Under the pieces are notes generated by a model that made no database searches, was not told the origin of the DNA, and saw nothing but the letters and a program-made list of their open reading frames with translations. From contig NC_081826.1 in the NCBI RefSeq assembly GCF_030867095.1, positions 57,859,501-57,923,500 of the forward strand: DNA of 64,000 bases. The letters run 5' to 3'. The translations under genes were made by a program, and so were the position numbers. Within the stretch, counting starts at the first letter, position 1, and each line of letters begins with the position of its first letter. The stretch is from Alligator mississippiensis (taxonomy: Eukaryota > Chordata > Crocodylia > Alligatoridae). Below, piece after piece: positions 36,121-47,999 of the stretch.

Positions 36121-38132
36121 CACTGCCAGAGTTGATCTGGTTGCAGAAACTAGAATTTAAGTGGGACATAGCTAGGCTGTTTGTGATTGAAACACTCTCA
36201 TAATGTTTGGGTACCTCATTAAAACATATGGGGTTGGTTGCTTCCAGATAGAGCTTAGATGCCTCCTGAACAACATTTTTAACTTCTAGCCTTTTAGCTT
36301 ACTGAATGAGGTAGGAAAACAGAACAGTGATCCTCTCTTCAAATACCATCCACTTTTCACTCCAAAATGAAACGTCATTCCAAGCATAGCTCTATGATCC
36401 TTTCACTCCATGCTTTCATAACAATGAAAAAGCTAGCCATCAAGGGCAACTGGTGTATCCTAGCCATCAAGGGCAACTGGTGTATCCCGAATCTGGGGGG
36501 CGGTTCCCCACGGCCAATTTCAGACTGGGTGGGTGGGTAGGGGGGTCCTCCAGTGGCCAATCACCAAAGGGCAGAACCAACAGCAGCGAAAATGGAAGTG
36601 CACTTCCTCTGGCACTTCCAGTTTTGCGGCTGGCGCTTCCAGGGGGTGCATGGCCAATCTCAAGGGGTGCACATGTACCTGCAAGCACCCCCTACATGTC
36701 ACCAATGCTAGCAATATTGACACGTAAGTTATATTATTTGGGTATCTACAGTAATACCTCATAAGCTGAGCAGGCAGTTACCTCTCCCAGAGCCATCATT
36801 TATCAAAAGTAAACACAGAGCAATTCTTATGTTAAGTATTCAGTTAGTTCACAGATGTCAATGGAGTTATTTGAGATGTACACAAACTTAATTTGCAGCA
36901 GAATCTGGTCTCATATTTCTGGAATATTCCATGTTTCACCTGAACATGAACAGTTTGGCTCCTATGATCATGGCATGTTAAACTGAATAGTATGTGAAAA
37001 ATGCCAATTTTTTAGTTTTGCTCCTCTGCTGGAGGTGCCTTTGTATCACACTTTTTCATACCTGCTTGGGGAACAGAGGATTTTTTTCCCCTTCTTTGTG
37101 ATGTCATATAGATATTTCGAATGACAGAGCCCTGCAAGGAGTCTGCCATCCCACAAGACCTGCTGTGCTGACTAGTATAAGTACGGACATCCTCTCAAGA
37201 TTTCCTTTCATTTTGTAACTCCCACCTTTGACTAAGAGGAAAAAGACATTTATGCTCTTGCTGAGATTCAAAGCAAATGGGTTAGGTAGGAGGAAGGACA
37301 CTGCCTTTATTCACAGTCACGTCTGTCAGTCTGCATGGGAGAGTGACAATTCGGTAGCAACCTCAGTTCTGTAGATACTTTTAGTAACTCCAAGGTCACA
37401 CCACAAGATGTACTGCTTCCCCAGATTGGTCCTGCTGTCAACTAACCTATGCCATGTAGTAAGCATGGTTAAAGAAAAGAAATTATCTCCTTTTCCTGGG
37501 TGAGAGGGGGGACTCTGCCTAGCCCTTGCAACCCTGGCTGATGAAGTTTTTCACTGGGTACCCAGAAGGAACTGTTTAACTACCAGATTAGTACCTGAAG
37601 AATGGCTGTGAACTGTACTTCCAGGCATCTCAAGACTCGCTGGAGGTATGTGGAGACACACATGGAAGCCAGAGAGTACAACATGCCCCAGTTTGCAGTC
37701 CCTGCATGAGTGGTGCCAAGAGGAGACAGAGCTGAAATCAGGAGCCAGAGCCAAGCCAGGGTATGCCAATGTTCAGAGCTGGAATCAGAGTATACCAAGA
37801 GTCAGAACCAGAACCAGGGTGAACCAGGAGTCAGAGACTGAGTTAATGGATCCAAGGGGAATATTGAAAAAGCCAGAGTCCAGAAACAGAGCTGAGTAGG
37901 GTCAGGAGTCAAGAGAAATAGGAGTACAAGATCAGACACTCAAAAGAACTGTTGGCTGACCTGCAGGTGGAAATAAATATGGAAGCTGTTCTCCCCAGCA
38001 GCCAATCAGAAAGCTCTAACAGTGGGCAACCGGAAGCATAAACAGGGTTTCTACATTGCTGATAGAAAAGTTGTAATTGCACGAAGGAATTGAAAAAAAA
38101 GGCACTTAAGTGAGTTATCCACACAAATGAAA
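36121..38132. other. Spacer between the duplicated blocks
   Basis: It contains a 27 bp perfect tandem duplication at 36434-36487 (CTAGCCATCAAGGGCAACTG unit start) and a GC-rich patch at 36480-36720. An AG-rich degenerate repeat of GAGTCAGAACCAG-like words lies at about 37690-37915. No gene recognised. Confidence 0.45.
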
Positions 38133-38740
38133 GCAAGTGTCCCTCCCTACTATACAGTTGGTTGAGTAAAAGATATCACCCATAAAAGCCCTTAAGTCTC
38201 ACAGACATCATTTGTATATGAGTTTGTATATCATTTGTATATGAGTATTTGTATTGAGTTTTGGGATCTATGACTAAAATTTAAAACCACATCAGAATAC
38301 CTGTGACAAGCATACAGAGTACAACAGTATCATTCTACAAACTGATTTTGTGAGACAGTGCAAATTACAGCTGATAAGCAGCTTCCTGCACCAACAGTTG
38401 ATTCCCCCTCCCGCCCCCCCCCCCCTTATTCTCTCCTGTTGCTCTTATATGAGAGAATAACATGGGCATTTCAATGTAACTCAAGAGTCATCAGATCTGG
38501 ATTAATGAATCAGTTTTATCCTAGTAAGATTCACCTTTGTTTTTATTTATATCAGAGAAGTGCCTAGTGGACCCAGATATGGATCATGTAAATGTTCTAT
38601 AGACTAGCAACCTCGTTCTAATACATCACAGTGCCTACTTTTACAAATACATAATAAGCACTTTTCATATTCCTTGTTTCTGTTAGTCCTCAACATGTAT
38701 TTATGTACCCCTTATAAAATTCCTGATCCTGTGAAAAACA
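38133..38740 (+). repeat. Direct duplication, copy 2
   Basis: Partner of 35613-36120. It is longer because of local TTTGTATATGAG microduplications near 38212-38260 and a C-rich homopolymer stretch near 38404-38425. Confidence 0.75.
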
Positions 38741-40245
38741 ATAAGGATTAAGGATATATATTGCAGGAATTGTTGACCACTTCACTAAAGCATGGCCTAT
38801 ATTTCTTAGTAAGGTCAAATTAGCAGTTGGGGTGAAAACTCAATATTTTAGGCAATCGTAGATCTCAATTTATAGGACTGGGTCTCAGTTGTGGTTTCTC
38901 CATGATGCTGATGCAGTATAATTCAAATCTGCAGCCTCATGACTTTTGAGAAAGGGGGTAAGGATTATTCTTTTTCTCTTTTAGATTATGACAGGATTTT
39001 TGCTACTGTTTATATTGGGTTGAGTGCCTCCAACAAACTTCAGGCAAAGCTACATGCAAACTGAAGCTCTGTCAAAGAAAGTTCCAAATTAATTTGGAAA
39101 TAGCAATATTTCTTATTGTGTAATAGATGCCATATGCATATCCTCAAATCTTAGACTCAAAATATTCAAAGTAGGATTTCCTCATTTGAAGTACAAATCT
39201 CTTCACCTTGCTGAAACAACTGCCCTGAAATTTATGGGAAATTGCCCTAAAAATCATGCAGTTTCTTATGTTGCTGGGTTTGAAGCTTCCAATAACAAAT
39301 ACAAATTACTTCTATAACAGCACTAAGCTATTTAGTGCCCAGTGGCTAATTTTATGAAAATTGCTATATGAAGATCTGTAAACCACTGAACATGTTTAAC
39401 ATAACATACTCAAACCTTGATCTTACTGGCAAAAGGGCAAGTATTTATCTCTAAGCCACCAAACCCTGCTGGTGAGTGATTCTTCTATCAAAAAAAAAAG
39501 CAAACCGATCTAATTTAGCCTGTAATTCTTACTAGATGAATGACGGGATCAGAATATTTCACTAAACTGTTTCTTTTTCTCTTGGATCAGTCATAGCTGT
39601 GCCAGGGTTGGACTATCACCTCCAGTGCAGCAAGCACTAAATCAACTCATACAATATAATTCTTTGTGCGCTCAACTGGGCTTAATCCAAAATCTGAGAC
39701 TAAGCCCTTTTGCATAAAATGATTGCTCTGTTTCTGTTCTTAATGCAGCCTGCTGCCCAAAATGTCTTGGAGCTTTTCTGACACAATAATAGAAATGCTT
39801 ATTCAGAAGACATGATCTTTCAAAAGGAAAGAAAAAAAAAGCCCAGACACCAACAAGAAACAGATGGATTTTAACAGATAAATAAGGAACAAAGATTGAA
39901 CAGACTACAGGGAGATTTATTTAGTGAGCGTTTCCAATTTATCTTTGAGATGTCAAACAGAAGCAGCAATTCATAATATATCAGAGCCAACTAATATTTA
40001 CAATGGAGGTTTACAAATGTTAAGTGAATAATTAAGCAACTGAAGTGCTAGGTTTGAAAGACTAGGAGTCTCAGTTTCCTTCCTAATGTTTGTAAAACAA
40101 AGCACCAAAAATGAAACTAATGAAACATTACTAAAAAATCATAAGTCCTTCAGTCCTTGCAAATACTATAGAAGATACTTAACAAGTTAATTAAATACCT
40201 GATATCTAGCTAAGTCTAGACTCATACACAAAGTCTGTAGTATAG
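38741..40245. other. Stretch without a recognised feature
   Basis: AT-rich, unique-looking; no gene or repeat family recognised. Confidence 0.4.
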
Positions 40246-40253
40246 TCTAATCC

Positions 40254-41620
40254 AGGGGTGGGAAAAATACAGCCCGCAGGCCAGATTCGGCCCCTGAGGC
40301 CATTCTATCCAGCCTGCGGGGCCCCTAAAAAACTTAGAAAATTTAGCCACTCCAGAAAGCCCTGCAGGCTGCTAGTGGCTGCAGGAGGGAGCACCAACCA
40401 AGGGGTGGGGCAGGAGCCACTTTTCTCCCCACAGGCTCAGCTTTTCCTCAGACTCCTTCCCTGCTCCTTCCTGGTGCAGAGGAAAGGAGCCCCTCCCTGC
40501 CGTGTGGCTGGCGCTCCCTGCTGTAGCCACTTGCAGCCCACGTGGGGCTGTCCGGAGCAGGCATAGGCAGCCCCACGCGAGCAGCAAGAAGCTGCAGTGC
40601 AGGGCGCCAGCCAAGGAGTGGGGAAGGGGCTGTTTCCCACCCCCCGCATGTTCAGCACCACCTTGAAATTCAGCCCCACTGCCAGCCTGGGCCCCATGCA
40701 GCTCCAAGCTTGCCCACCAGGGATGTGCATGGCAACAGAAGCTGTGGCACCCATGCTTGCTGTGCCGGGCAGGGTTGGCTGCTGCTGCCTCTGTGCTGCC
40801 CAGTACACGAGCTCTGGGCGGGCAGCAGCAGCCAACACTGCCCAGCATGGCAAGCAGGGGGGTTGCAGTGGCTGCCGCCACACGCAGCCCTGACGGGCAA
40901 GCCCGGAGCCAGAGGGACGGGCTGGCAGCAGGACGGGTTACAAGCTTGACCTGAGTGCGGGAAAAAGTGGCCCCTCAGTTGCCCCATGGCCAACGCCCGG
41001 CACTGTAGCTGCTTGCAGCCCACATGGGGCTACCTGTGCCTGCTCAGGACAGCCCCATGTGGGCTGCGAGCGACTGCAGTAGGGAGCGTTGGCCATGGGG
41101 CTGGCAAGGGGCCGCTTTTCCCCATGCTCAGCACCAGCTTCTTCCCTGCCAGCAAGCAGTGGGTCGAGGTTGTGTGCTGCCCCCTGCCTGTACCACGGGG
41201 CTGGGGGGCACTGGGAAAGAGTGGGTGTTGAGCCAGCAGGAGCATGTGGCCTGCACCGGAGTCCCAGGGCCAGTGCCAGTGGGGCCCAGAGCAGGGTGGC
41301 AGGAGCACGGGCTCCTGGCCGGCAAGGGCTCTATGGAGCTGGGCTAGCTCCCCCCTCTCCCTTCTGGTGCAGCCCAGTCTGGCTCCACAGACCCCTGCCA
41401 GCCTGTGCCCCACTTTGGGCCCCACTGGTGCTGGCCCTGGGACATAGGACCAATGTCCCAATGTCCCAATGTCTTGGGACCAAAGACATTGGGATATTGG
41501 TCCCAAGATGTTGACCAGGGGGCGGGGCACCTGTCAAGGTCCGGGACCACCCATGCAGCCCTCGACAGCCTGCCAAAACTGGGTAAGCTGCCCTCCGCCC
41601 GAAATAATTGCCCACCCCGG
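40254..41620. mobile_element. GC-rich non-autonomous hAT with exact 8 bp target duplication
   Basis: Left end AGGGGTGGGAAAAATACAGC; the right end reverse-complements to CCGGGGTGGGCAATTATTTC. Identical octamers TCTAATCC flank it (40246-40253, 41621-41628). The 1.37 kb interior is strongly GC-rich, and two related palindromic blocks (40510-40600 and 40990-41100) each contain GCAGCCCACRTGGGGCT. A CAATGTC triplet lies at 41452-41473. The many overlapping ORFs on both strands are composition artefacts; none resembles a transposase. Confidence 0.85.
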
Positions 41621-41628
41621 TCTAATCC

Positions 41629-42811
41629 AGACATCATTTGTCATATTTAGCTAATAATGGGTTCATTGGCTATTATATGGAAACCAATAGTGACCAGCTG
41701 AAGCAACTGTTATCTTAAACTATGATTTCAAGAAGTTTATTGCTATTATAAACTATTTATAACTGTTTTCATTTGGGTGAAATAAAATGGGAAGTTTTGG
41801 ACAAATGGTTTTCTCAGTGGAACATCAGGCTTGCATGCTGGCGTATTTTTGAAGACTTTGAAAATCTGCAAATTAATTTAAATGCAGATAGATTGTCTTG
41901 GAAACTTAAGTCCTGTCTTCTCTATTAAACAGATACATCAGTACCAGAAGTTTCCAGTTGGTTTGACTAACCTTCCTCATCTCTTGCCAAGGAATGCTAC
42001 TAAGGATATGTCTGTACTATAAAACCTCTGCCGCTATAGGTATGCCAGCAGAATTCCCTACTGAAGATGCAGTATGTACCCATGAAAGGACTTTCTCTAT
42101 CAACATAGCTACACTATCTCCTTGAACAACACAAACTAAGATAACAGACATTCTAGTCTGTGGCCTAACTAGAAGGCTGGCAAAGCTCAGGAGGTATGTC
42201 AGTATAATTAAGTTAAATAAGAGGTGTGATCTTTTCTACATCAGATGTAAATATTATAGTGTATAAGAAGTGTATTATAGTGTATAAGAAGCTTGAGTGG
42301 CCTTCAGTCTCTGGCCTCCTTGATTGTAAATATTAGAGAATTACACAGGCAGAATTTGCTAGATATGGGATCTAGTAAATACAATGGAAATCTGTCATGT
42401 TATTTTACTCTCAAAGTAAAACATTGAAAGTAACAAGATTTGGGCTAACCATGACTCTGACCACTTGCTTTGCATGCTCCCTCTCCCTCATTCTTCAGAG
42501 TTTTTGTGATCTTATATTGTACTTTGATTTCCATTTTCCTGTGTGTTTGAACAGTGTTTTGTACAATGGGGTCCTGATTCTGATTAGGATGAGACTTTGG
42601 AGTGTTGCTACAATATAAACATTAAATGAAGACTTAAAAGTAACACTTAATGCTAATTATTATAATGGTTTGAGGACATCTGTTTCCTAGCAACAGACAT
42701 CTGTTTCCTAGCAACCAGACTAACACAACCAAAGACCGTTGAAGAGTAGATTAACATTTTCAGATTGTTACTCTGAATCATGTGTTCATTTGGAGCAGAG
42801 AAGCCTTCTCA
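41629..42811. other. Stretch with microduplications and a possible MITE scrap
   Basis: Tandem microduplications occur at 42251-42291 (TATTATAGTGTATAAGAAG twice) and 42676-42716 (ACATCTGTTTCCTAGCAAC twice). The start of a MITE-like terminus, AAGGATATGTCTGTACTATA, is at 42003 with no partner found. No gene. Confidence 0.4.
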
Positions 42812-43155
42812 TCTATAGAATCAGAATCATGGAAAATTGTTGTTGGAAGAGACCTCAGGATGTTATCTAGTCCAACCCCATGCTCAAAGCAGGACCATCT
42901 CCTACTATACCATCCCAGTCAAGGCTTTGTCTAGCCAGGTCTTAAAAACTGAAGATGGTGTTTCCACAACCTGTCTGGGTAGCCTGTTCCAGTGCTCTAT
43001 TACCCTCGAGTAAAATTGTTTTCCTGATTTCTAACCTAAATTTCCCTTGCCGCAACTTAAGAGTGTTGTTCCTTGTTCTGTCATCTGCCATGACTGAGAA
43101 TATTGTATCCTCTTTGGAACTACCCTTCAAGTAATATTTCTGTATTTTCATAGCA
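42812..43155 (-). mobile_element. CR1 LINE 3' end (old fragment)
   Basis: The minus-strand translation at 42942-43151 gives TLKLRQGKFRLEIRKTILLE, the CR1 RT C-terminus (compare LLQGRFRLDIRKNFF in the copy at 5107). The 3' UTR words GGAAGAGACCTCAGGATGTT and CTAGTCCAACCCCATGC follow. A short (CTA)n run is at 43196-43215. Confidence 0.8.
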
Positions 43156-43315
43156 CACTGATGTTGTGATCCATGCCTAAGGCTATCATAAATCTACTGC
43201 TACTACTACTACTAATTTGACCTAATGACCAAATGCTGAAATGTTGTTTACCATTATTAGTGCCTGGAAATAAAATCATACTAAGACTTAGGTTGAATGT
43301 ACAGCCTTACTCTAT

Positions 43316-43782
43316 GGGTGCATCTACACGTGAACTGCACCAGAATTTATTGCTCTTGGGCACGGTGTTTGCATGTGCCCCCAGGACTGCACATGTTGAA
43401 CCAAGGTGAAGCAGCCCCAGCTGTCAGAGGGCCTGAGGGCTCAGCCTGCCAGCTTAGGGCTGCTTTACCCTGGCTCAATATGCTGCAGAGGGGCTGTCTG
43501 GGGCATGAGGGTGCTACAGTGCAGAGCTAGCCAGCAGGCAGCCCCCACACTGTTGCACCCTCATGGCCTTGCCAACCCCAGTCACTGTCTACATATTCTC
43601 TTCGGTGCACATAACTACTCTGCTGTAGGATTGTACATGTCTTGGACAGTACTATTCTACAATGGTGTAGAATGGTTTAATTCATTTACTGCATCCTAAT
43701 ATGGGCACATGTATAGATGTGGAGGTTTTACTGCAGAGCTAATTATTCAGCTCTGCAGTAAAGTGCAAGGATAGATGCTCCC
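43316..43782. mobile_element. MITE, GGGTGCATCTACACGTG family
   Basis: The left end GGGTGCATCTACACGTG and the reverse complement of the right end, GGGAGCATCTATCCTTG, match at 12 of 17. The right subterminal part is a hairpin, TTTACTGCAGAGCTAATTAT with its complement ending CTCTGCAGTAAA. A similar hairpin is found at the right end of the 60385 element (GCTCTGCAGTAAATG), which ties the two together. Non-coding. Confidence 0.6.
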
Positions 43783-45088
43783 TGTATGTGTAATGTATGA
43801 CATTGATCTTTTTTAGATTAGTGATGTGTGCTGTTTAGTCTTCACTTGCAAATTATAGTTTTTAGCTACAAAATCCAAAACATATGGATATATAGGGGCT
43901 AAAATATCATATTTTCTACAAAAGCCTTGTATACATCTTTCATGTTATACAGTGAATGAGGCAAAGCTTTTCAGGCTCTTAATTCCCTGTTTCGTTTCGT
44001 ACAGTACCCCAGGTGCTATAAAAAGCATTAAGATGGAAAATACAGCAGCATGACAGTACCGTATTTCATATAGTATTTATAAAGGCTTGCAAAAGCAGTA
44101 TTGTACTGCATGAATAATCTTTGTCATTTCTAAATGTTTATATTTCTAAATCTGTTCCTTTTGTGTGAATATAGAAATTTCAGGAAGTAAGCATCCTCTT
44201 GTGTATTCTCAGGAAGCTGGGCTATCTTAGTACTTAACTAAATCTAAAACATACTTCAAAAGCAAAAGCCTCACAGAAGTCACTGTTTATGTAACTGACA
44301 TGATTACTTCTCCAACATCTCAAGCTAAATTGCATTCGCATCTCTCTATAAGCATTTCAATACAGCAAAAGAAACAAGGCTTTTTGTGCTTTAAGTAAGC
44401 TAATGTTAACTACCTAGACAAATGTTTGATGTTTACATAAAACTTGAAATTTAGTGGCTTCGTTACAGAAAAAGACAAACTTTTACCCAAAGCTCTCCTA
44501 ACCTGAGTATGTTGGAGTCATAATGGTGACTCAGCCCCTAAAAATATTACACATAAATTCATGGACCAGATTGTCCTCGGTGCAGAATTTATCTTTATAG
44601 AGGACTGAAAACTCCACAAGGTACTTCCGTTTGCAGATTTTTCCCTGGCATTGTTCTTTTTAGAGTCGTGAGGTATGCTCTTTAGTGAAACAAGTAAGGG
44701 GTTTAGTTCCCCAACCAAACTCCCCATAGATCTACCAAAATGCTAGGATATCTGCAGAAGCCCAGACTAGTCATGCATTGGCAATATGCCACTGCCATAG
44801 CATTCTCCATACTGTGTTCACTGGCCCCCATGCCAGCCCATTAGGAATAGCACTTGTCCCACCCTGAACTGCAACCTTCCACCACATTCACCCACTTTAA
44901 CAATCTGTGAAATAATTTCCTTACTGAGCTTCTTTAAAAGGGAATGCCACAGATCATGACAAAGAAATCATGCTTGTACCCTAATGGGTATCTGCTGGGT
45001 TTTCATTTCTTGATAGGTTAGACTCATTACCATATTTACTCAATTATCAGACAATCGTGATTATAAGATGACCCCTGAATAATTAAAA
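43783..45088. other. Stretch without a recognised feature
   Basis: AT-rich; no gene or repeat family recognised. Confidence 0.4.
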
Positions 45089-45439
45089 CAGGGGTGGGCA
45101 ATTATTTCAGCTGGAGGGCTGCTTAACGAGTTTTGGTAAGATGTCAAGGGCCACAGGGGCAGCCCTGCCCCTTGACAGGTGCCCCACCCTCTGGCTGCCC
45201 CAGAAGTCCTGCCCCTAACATCTGACTGTCTGGCACCAGATGTTCCTCCCCTTGCCCTGGAAGTACTCCGGGGATTGCCATCTTGAAACCAGAAAAAAAT
45301 AAAGCATATACTGAAAAACAAACAAACATTTACTATAATTTATTTTAATTTTATTTAAAATATTTTTCTCCTGATTTACATGTATCTGCATTGAGTATCT
45401 AGAGGTGATTGCATAATAGTTCAAAATACAATCTTACTC

Positions 45440-46680
45440 TCATATATTGTGTCTGGTGGGGTGTGGGATGTGTGTGTGTTTTGGGTGTGAGTATGGGGGG
45501 TGGGAGGCGGGATGTGGAGGAATGTGGGTGCAGGGTATGTGGTTGGGGTGGGAGGTGTGGGGGGGGTGTGGGTATGAGTGTCGCAGAGCACTTAGGTGCC
45601 CTGCTCCTATAAAGAGGGGAAACTGCTAGGGAAAGAGCCCTAGCAGTGAGTGAGGAGCCCCAGCTGCTGGTTGCTAGGGCAACCAGAGTTCGCTAGTGAC
45701 CCACACCTGCCAGCGGTCAGCTGATCAGAAGGCCTGGCTCACATTTAAACCCCAGGGCTGAGGCCAGGCTGGTAGTTCCCTGCTGGTGGCCAAGGGGGAA
45801 GGAGCTCTGCTGGAGCAAGCAAAGGGGAGAGGCCTGATTGCATGAGCAGATCCTGATACTGGTGAGGGATGGAGCACCCCTGGGGTGGCTTGAATGATGT
45901 TATAGCTGGGTGGCTTGAATTTATGTTATAGCCCAGGGTCTTGTGTTTTGTTTGCTGTTGAAGACCGGTGGCTTGGGTGAGGCTATTAGGGGAAGAAGGA
46001 AGCCTCATAGGGGACCCATGGCAGTGTGGAGACCCTGGTGCCAGAAAGGGTGCAGCATTTTGGGGGTGCACTGGCCCCGAGCGCTGGAGAGGGTGCAGCA
46101 TTGGGGGCACACCGGCCCTGAGCGCCGGAGAGGGCACAGAGTGAGACAGGGCTGCAGAGGGCCCAGGGAGGACAAGGGGGCCAAACTATAACAAGGCCCA
46201 AACTGAACAATGTCGGTTCCATCTGCGAGGCTTGGGGCATGGTAAAGGGGTGGTTGGAGTCACGCATAGGCCATAAGGCTAGGGTGCCCCAAAACACCCA
46301 TTGTAGAACGGGACCCACCAGAGGTTCAGGAATCCATGGGGTCAGTGAGTACAGCAGAACCATGTCCAAGACGACGTAAAGGCAGCCTCCCTCTTATCTT
46401 TACAATCAAAGATGTGGCGGGTCAGAATTGAGGGTGCCCTTTGGGCCAATTTGGCATGGTAAGGGGACCTTGGGGAGATCACAGCCATTGTACAGGACCC
46501 CGCGCCGTGACAGTGAGAGGTGGGAGCATGAAGTTATGGTGGGGGGATGGAAGTGTTTGTGGGGGCTGTGGGAGGGTATGGGTGTGTGGGAGTTATGGTG
46601 GGGGTTGGGAGCATATGTGGGAGCTGTGGGTGTATATTGATGGTTTGTTGGGGGGTTGTGTGTGTGTGGGGATGGGAGTC
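45440..46680. repeat. G/T-rich low-complexity array, split in two
   Basis: GGTGTGGG, GGGAGG and TGTGTG words fill 45440-45578 and resume at 46513-46680 (GTGTGGGAGTTATGGTGGGG type). The intervening 934 bp are quite different, which shows an insertion into the array. Confidence 0.65.
45579..46512. mobile_element. Solo-LTR-like fossil inserted in the G/T-rich array
   Basis: It begins TGTCGCAGAG and ends CGCCGTGACA (TG...CA), flanked by ATGAG (45574-45578) and GTGAG (46513-46517), a 5 bp duplication matching at 4 positions. A TATAAAG lies close to the start. No viral gene is attached. The sharp change from G/T-rich array to LTR and back supports both borders. Old; family not assigned. Confidence 0.48.
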
Positions 46681-47510
46681 CTCAGAGAATCCAGAGTGTG
46701 CAAGTCCCTGAAGCTGCCTGTGGTGCAGGGCCAGCCCCATCTGGTCCCACAGCATGCAGCTCCCATGCTCCTGCCCCTGTCCCCAGCTACATATGGTGGC
46801 AGCGTGAGGGGCCAGGCCCACCCAGCCCCATAGCACACAGCTCCTGCAGCTTGTGGGTCCAGCTCAGCCTGGCCCCATAGTGCATGGGTCCCCATGCTCC
46901 TGCCCCCTCTGTGCCAGAGTAAGTCACTGGCCCCGGCCTGGTGGGGCCTAAACCTGTATTTCCAGGTTCACAAGCAGTAAAGCCTCTTCCAGGCAGAGAC
47001 TTCTCATCTCTAGTGCTTTCTAGCTCGGGGCTGGGATCAGATCAACCCATGCTGGGGGGGGGGGGAGGGTGTTGCTTAGCAACCAAAGCCACACCTGCAT
47101 GGAGACACCAGCTTGCAGAGGGGGAGCCCAGGGCAAGGGCTTATGGAAGGCTTATGGAGGAGCCCCACAGGATTGATAGAATTGTTTGGTGGGCTGGATT
47201 TAGCCCATGGGCCGTATTTTGCCTGCCCCTGAAATAGATGCTATATATGGAAAATGTATACATTTGTTATAGTTTTCCAGGTACAGAATCTAATATTTGA
47301 GGTTTGCCTTGAATTTATCCCCCTCCCACCGCTACAGCAAACAAAATAAATCTGTGGTTGTCAAACAGCTTCCTTGCCCTCTGCCGCCACCAGCTTTTTA
47401 CCCCTGCAGCCCCTTCCCCTCTTCCTTCATGTCAGAACTTGCTTCCCCATAGCACACAGAAACAAACCTACCTCTAATAACTTGCATATAGGGGAATTAA
47501 TACAGGTATC

Positions 47511-47774
47511 CAGAGCTGACCCTAGGGCTGTGTGAGGTCCAGGGCATATCAGCCTATGTGGGGCCTGTGCGGGGGCGGGGGCAGAGGAATGGGGTGACCA
47601 GCTGGAGTGTGAAGTCAGTGGCATGCAGTGGCCATATGGAGTGGTAGTACCGTTGGCACAGGCCAATGGCACTGTCCCGGGGCCAGTATGGCACTGCCCA
47701 CAGGGGCCCCCCCAAGCATGGGGTTCAGGGCGGTTGCCCCAATTCACACCCCTTCCCCCCAAGGCATGGCTCTG
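47511..47774. mobile_element. Short hAT-type MITE
   Basis: Left end CAGAGCTGACCCTAGGG; the right end GGCATGGCTCTG reverse-complements to CAGAGCCATGCC. Flanks CAGGTATC and GAGGAACC agree at 5 of 8. The words GGGCGGTTGCCCCAATT are typical of hAT-derived repeats. Confidence 0.5.
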
Positions 47775-47999
47775 GAGGAACCTATAGATGTAGGTCATCC
47801 AGAATTGATGCAACTTACCTCTTTTGAAACCGCTGAAAGTTTTGTTTTTTTGTTTGTTTGTTTTTAGCACAGGTACTCCATAAACACACTTTTAAGCAGC
47901 ATTTCTGTACTTATATGTATATAATACAAACTGTGCATGACATTAGTCCAAAGCCAAAGGGCTCATGATTTCTCATACAGTTCATTGGGATGGACTCCA

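Larger units (their letters stand above)
45089..47231. mobile_element. hAT element, same family as 32656, carrying an LTR-like insertion
   Basis: Left end CAGGGGTGGGCAATTATTTC is identical to that of the 32656 element, and the next 250 bp follow it closely (GAGGGCTGCTTAACGAGTTT). The right end GGGCCGTATTTTGCCTGCCCCTG-type terminus (ending 47231) pairs with it. Flanking octamers AATTAAAA and AAATAGAT agree at 5 of 8, so the duplication is weak. The interior holds a GT-rich low-complexity array split by the unit at 45579-46512. Confidence 0.65.

Noticed and set aside
40372-41530. Many overlapping ORFs of 80-170 codons on both strands
   Set aside because: They lie in a GC-rich non-autonomous hAT; stop codons are rare by composition and no domain is visible.
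46428-46895. Several Gly/Trp/Val-rich ORFs
   Set aside because: Products of the G/T-rich low-complexity array.
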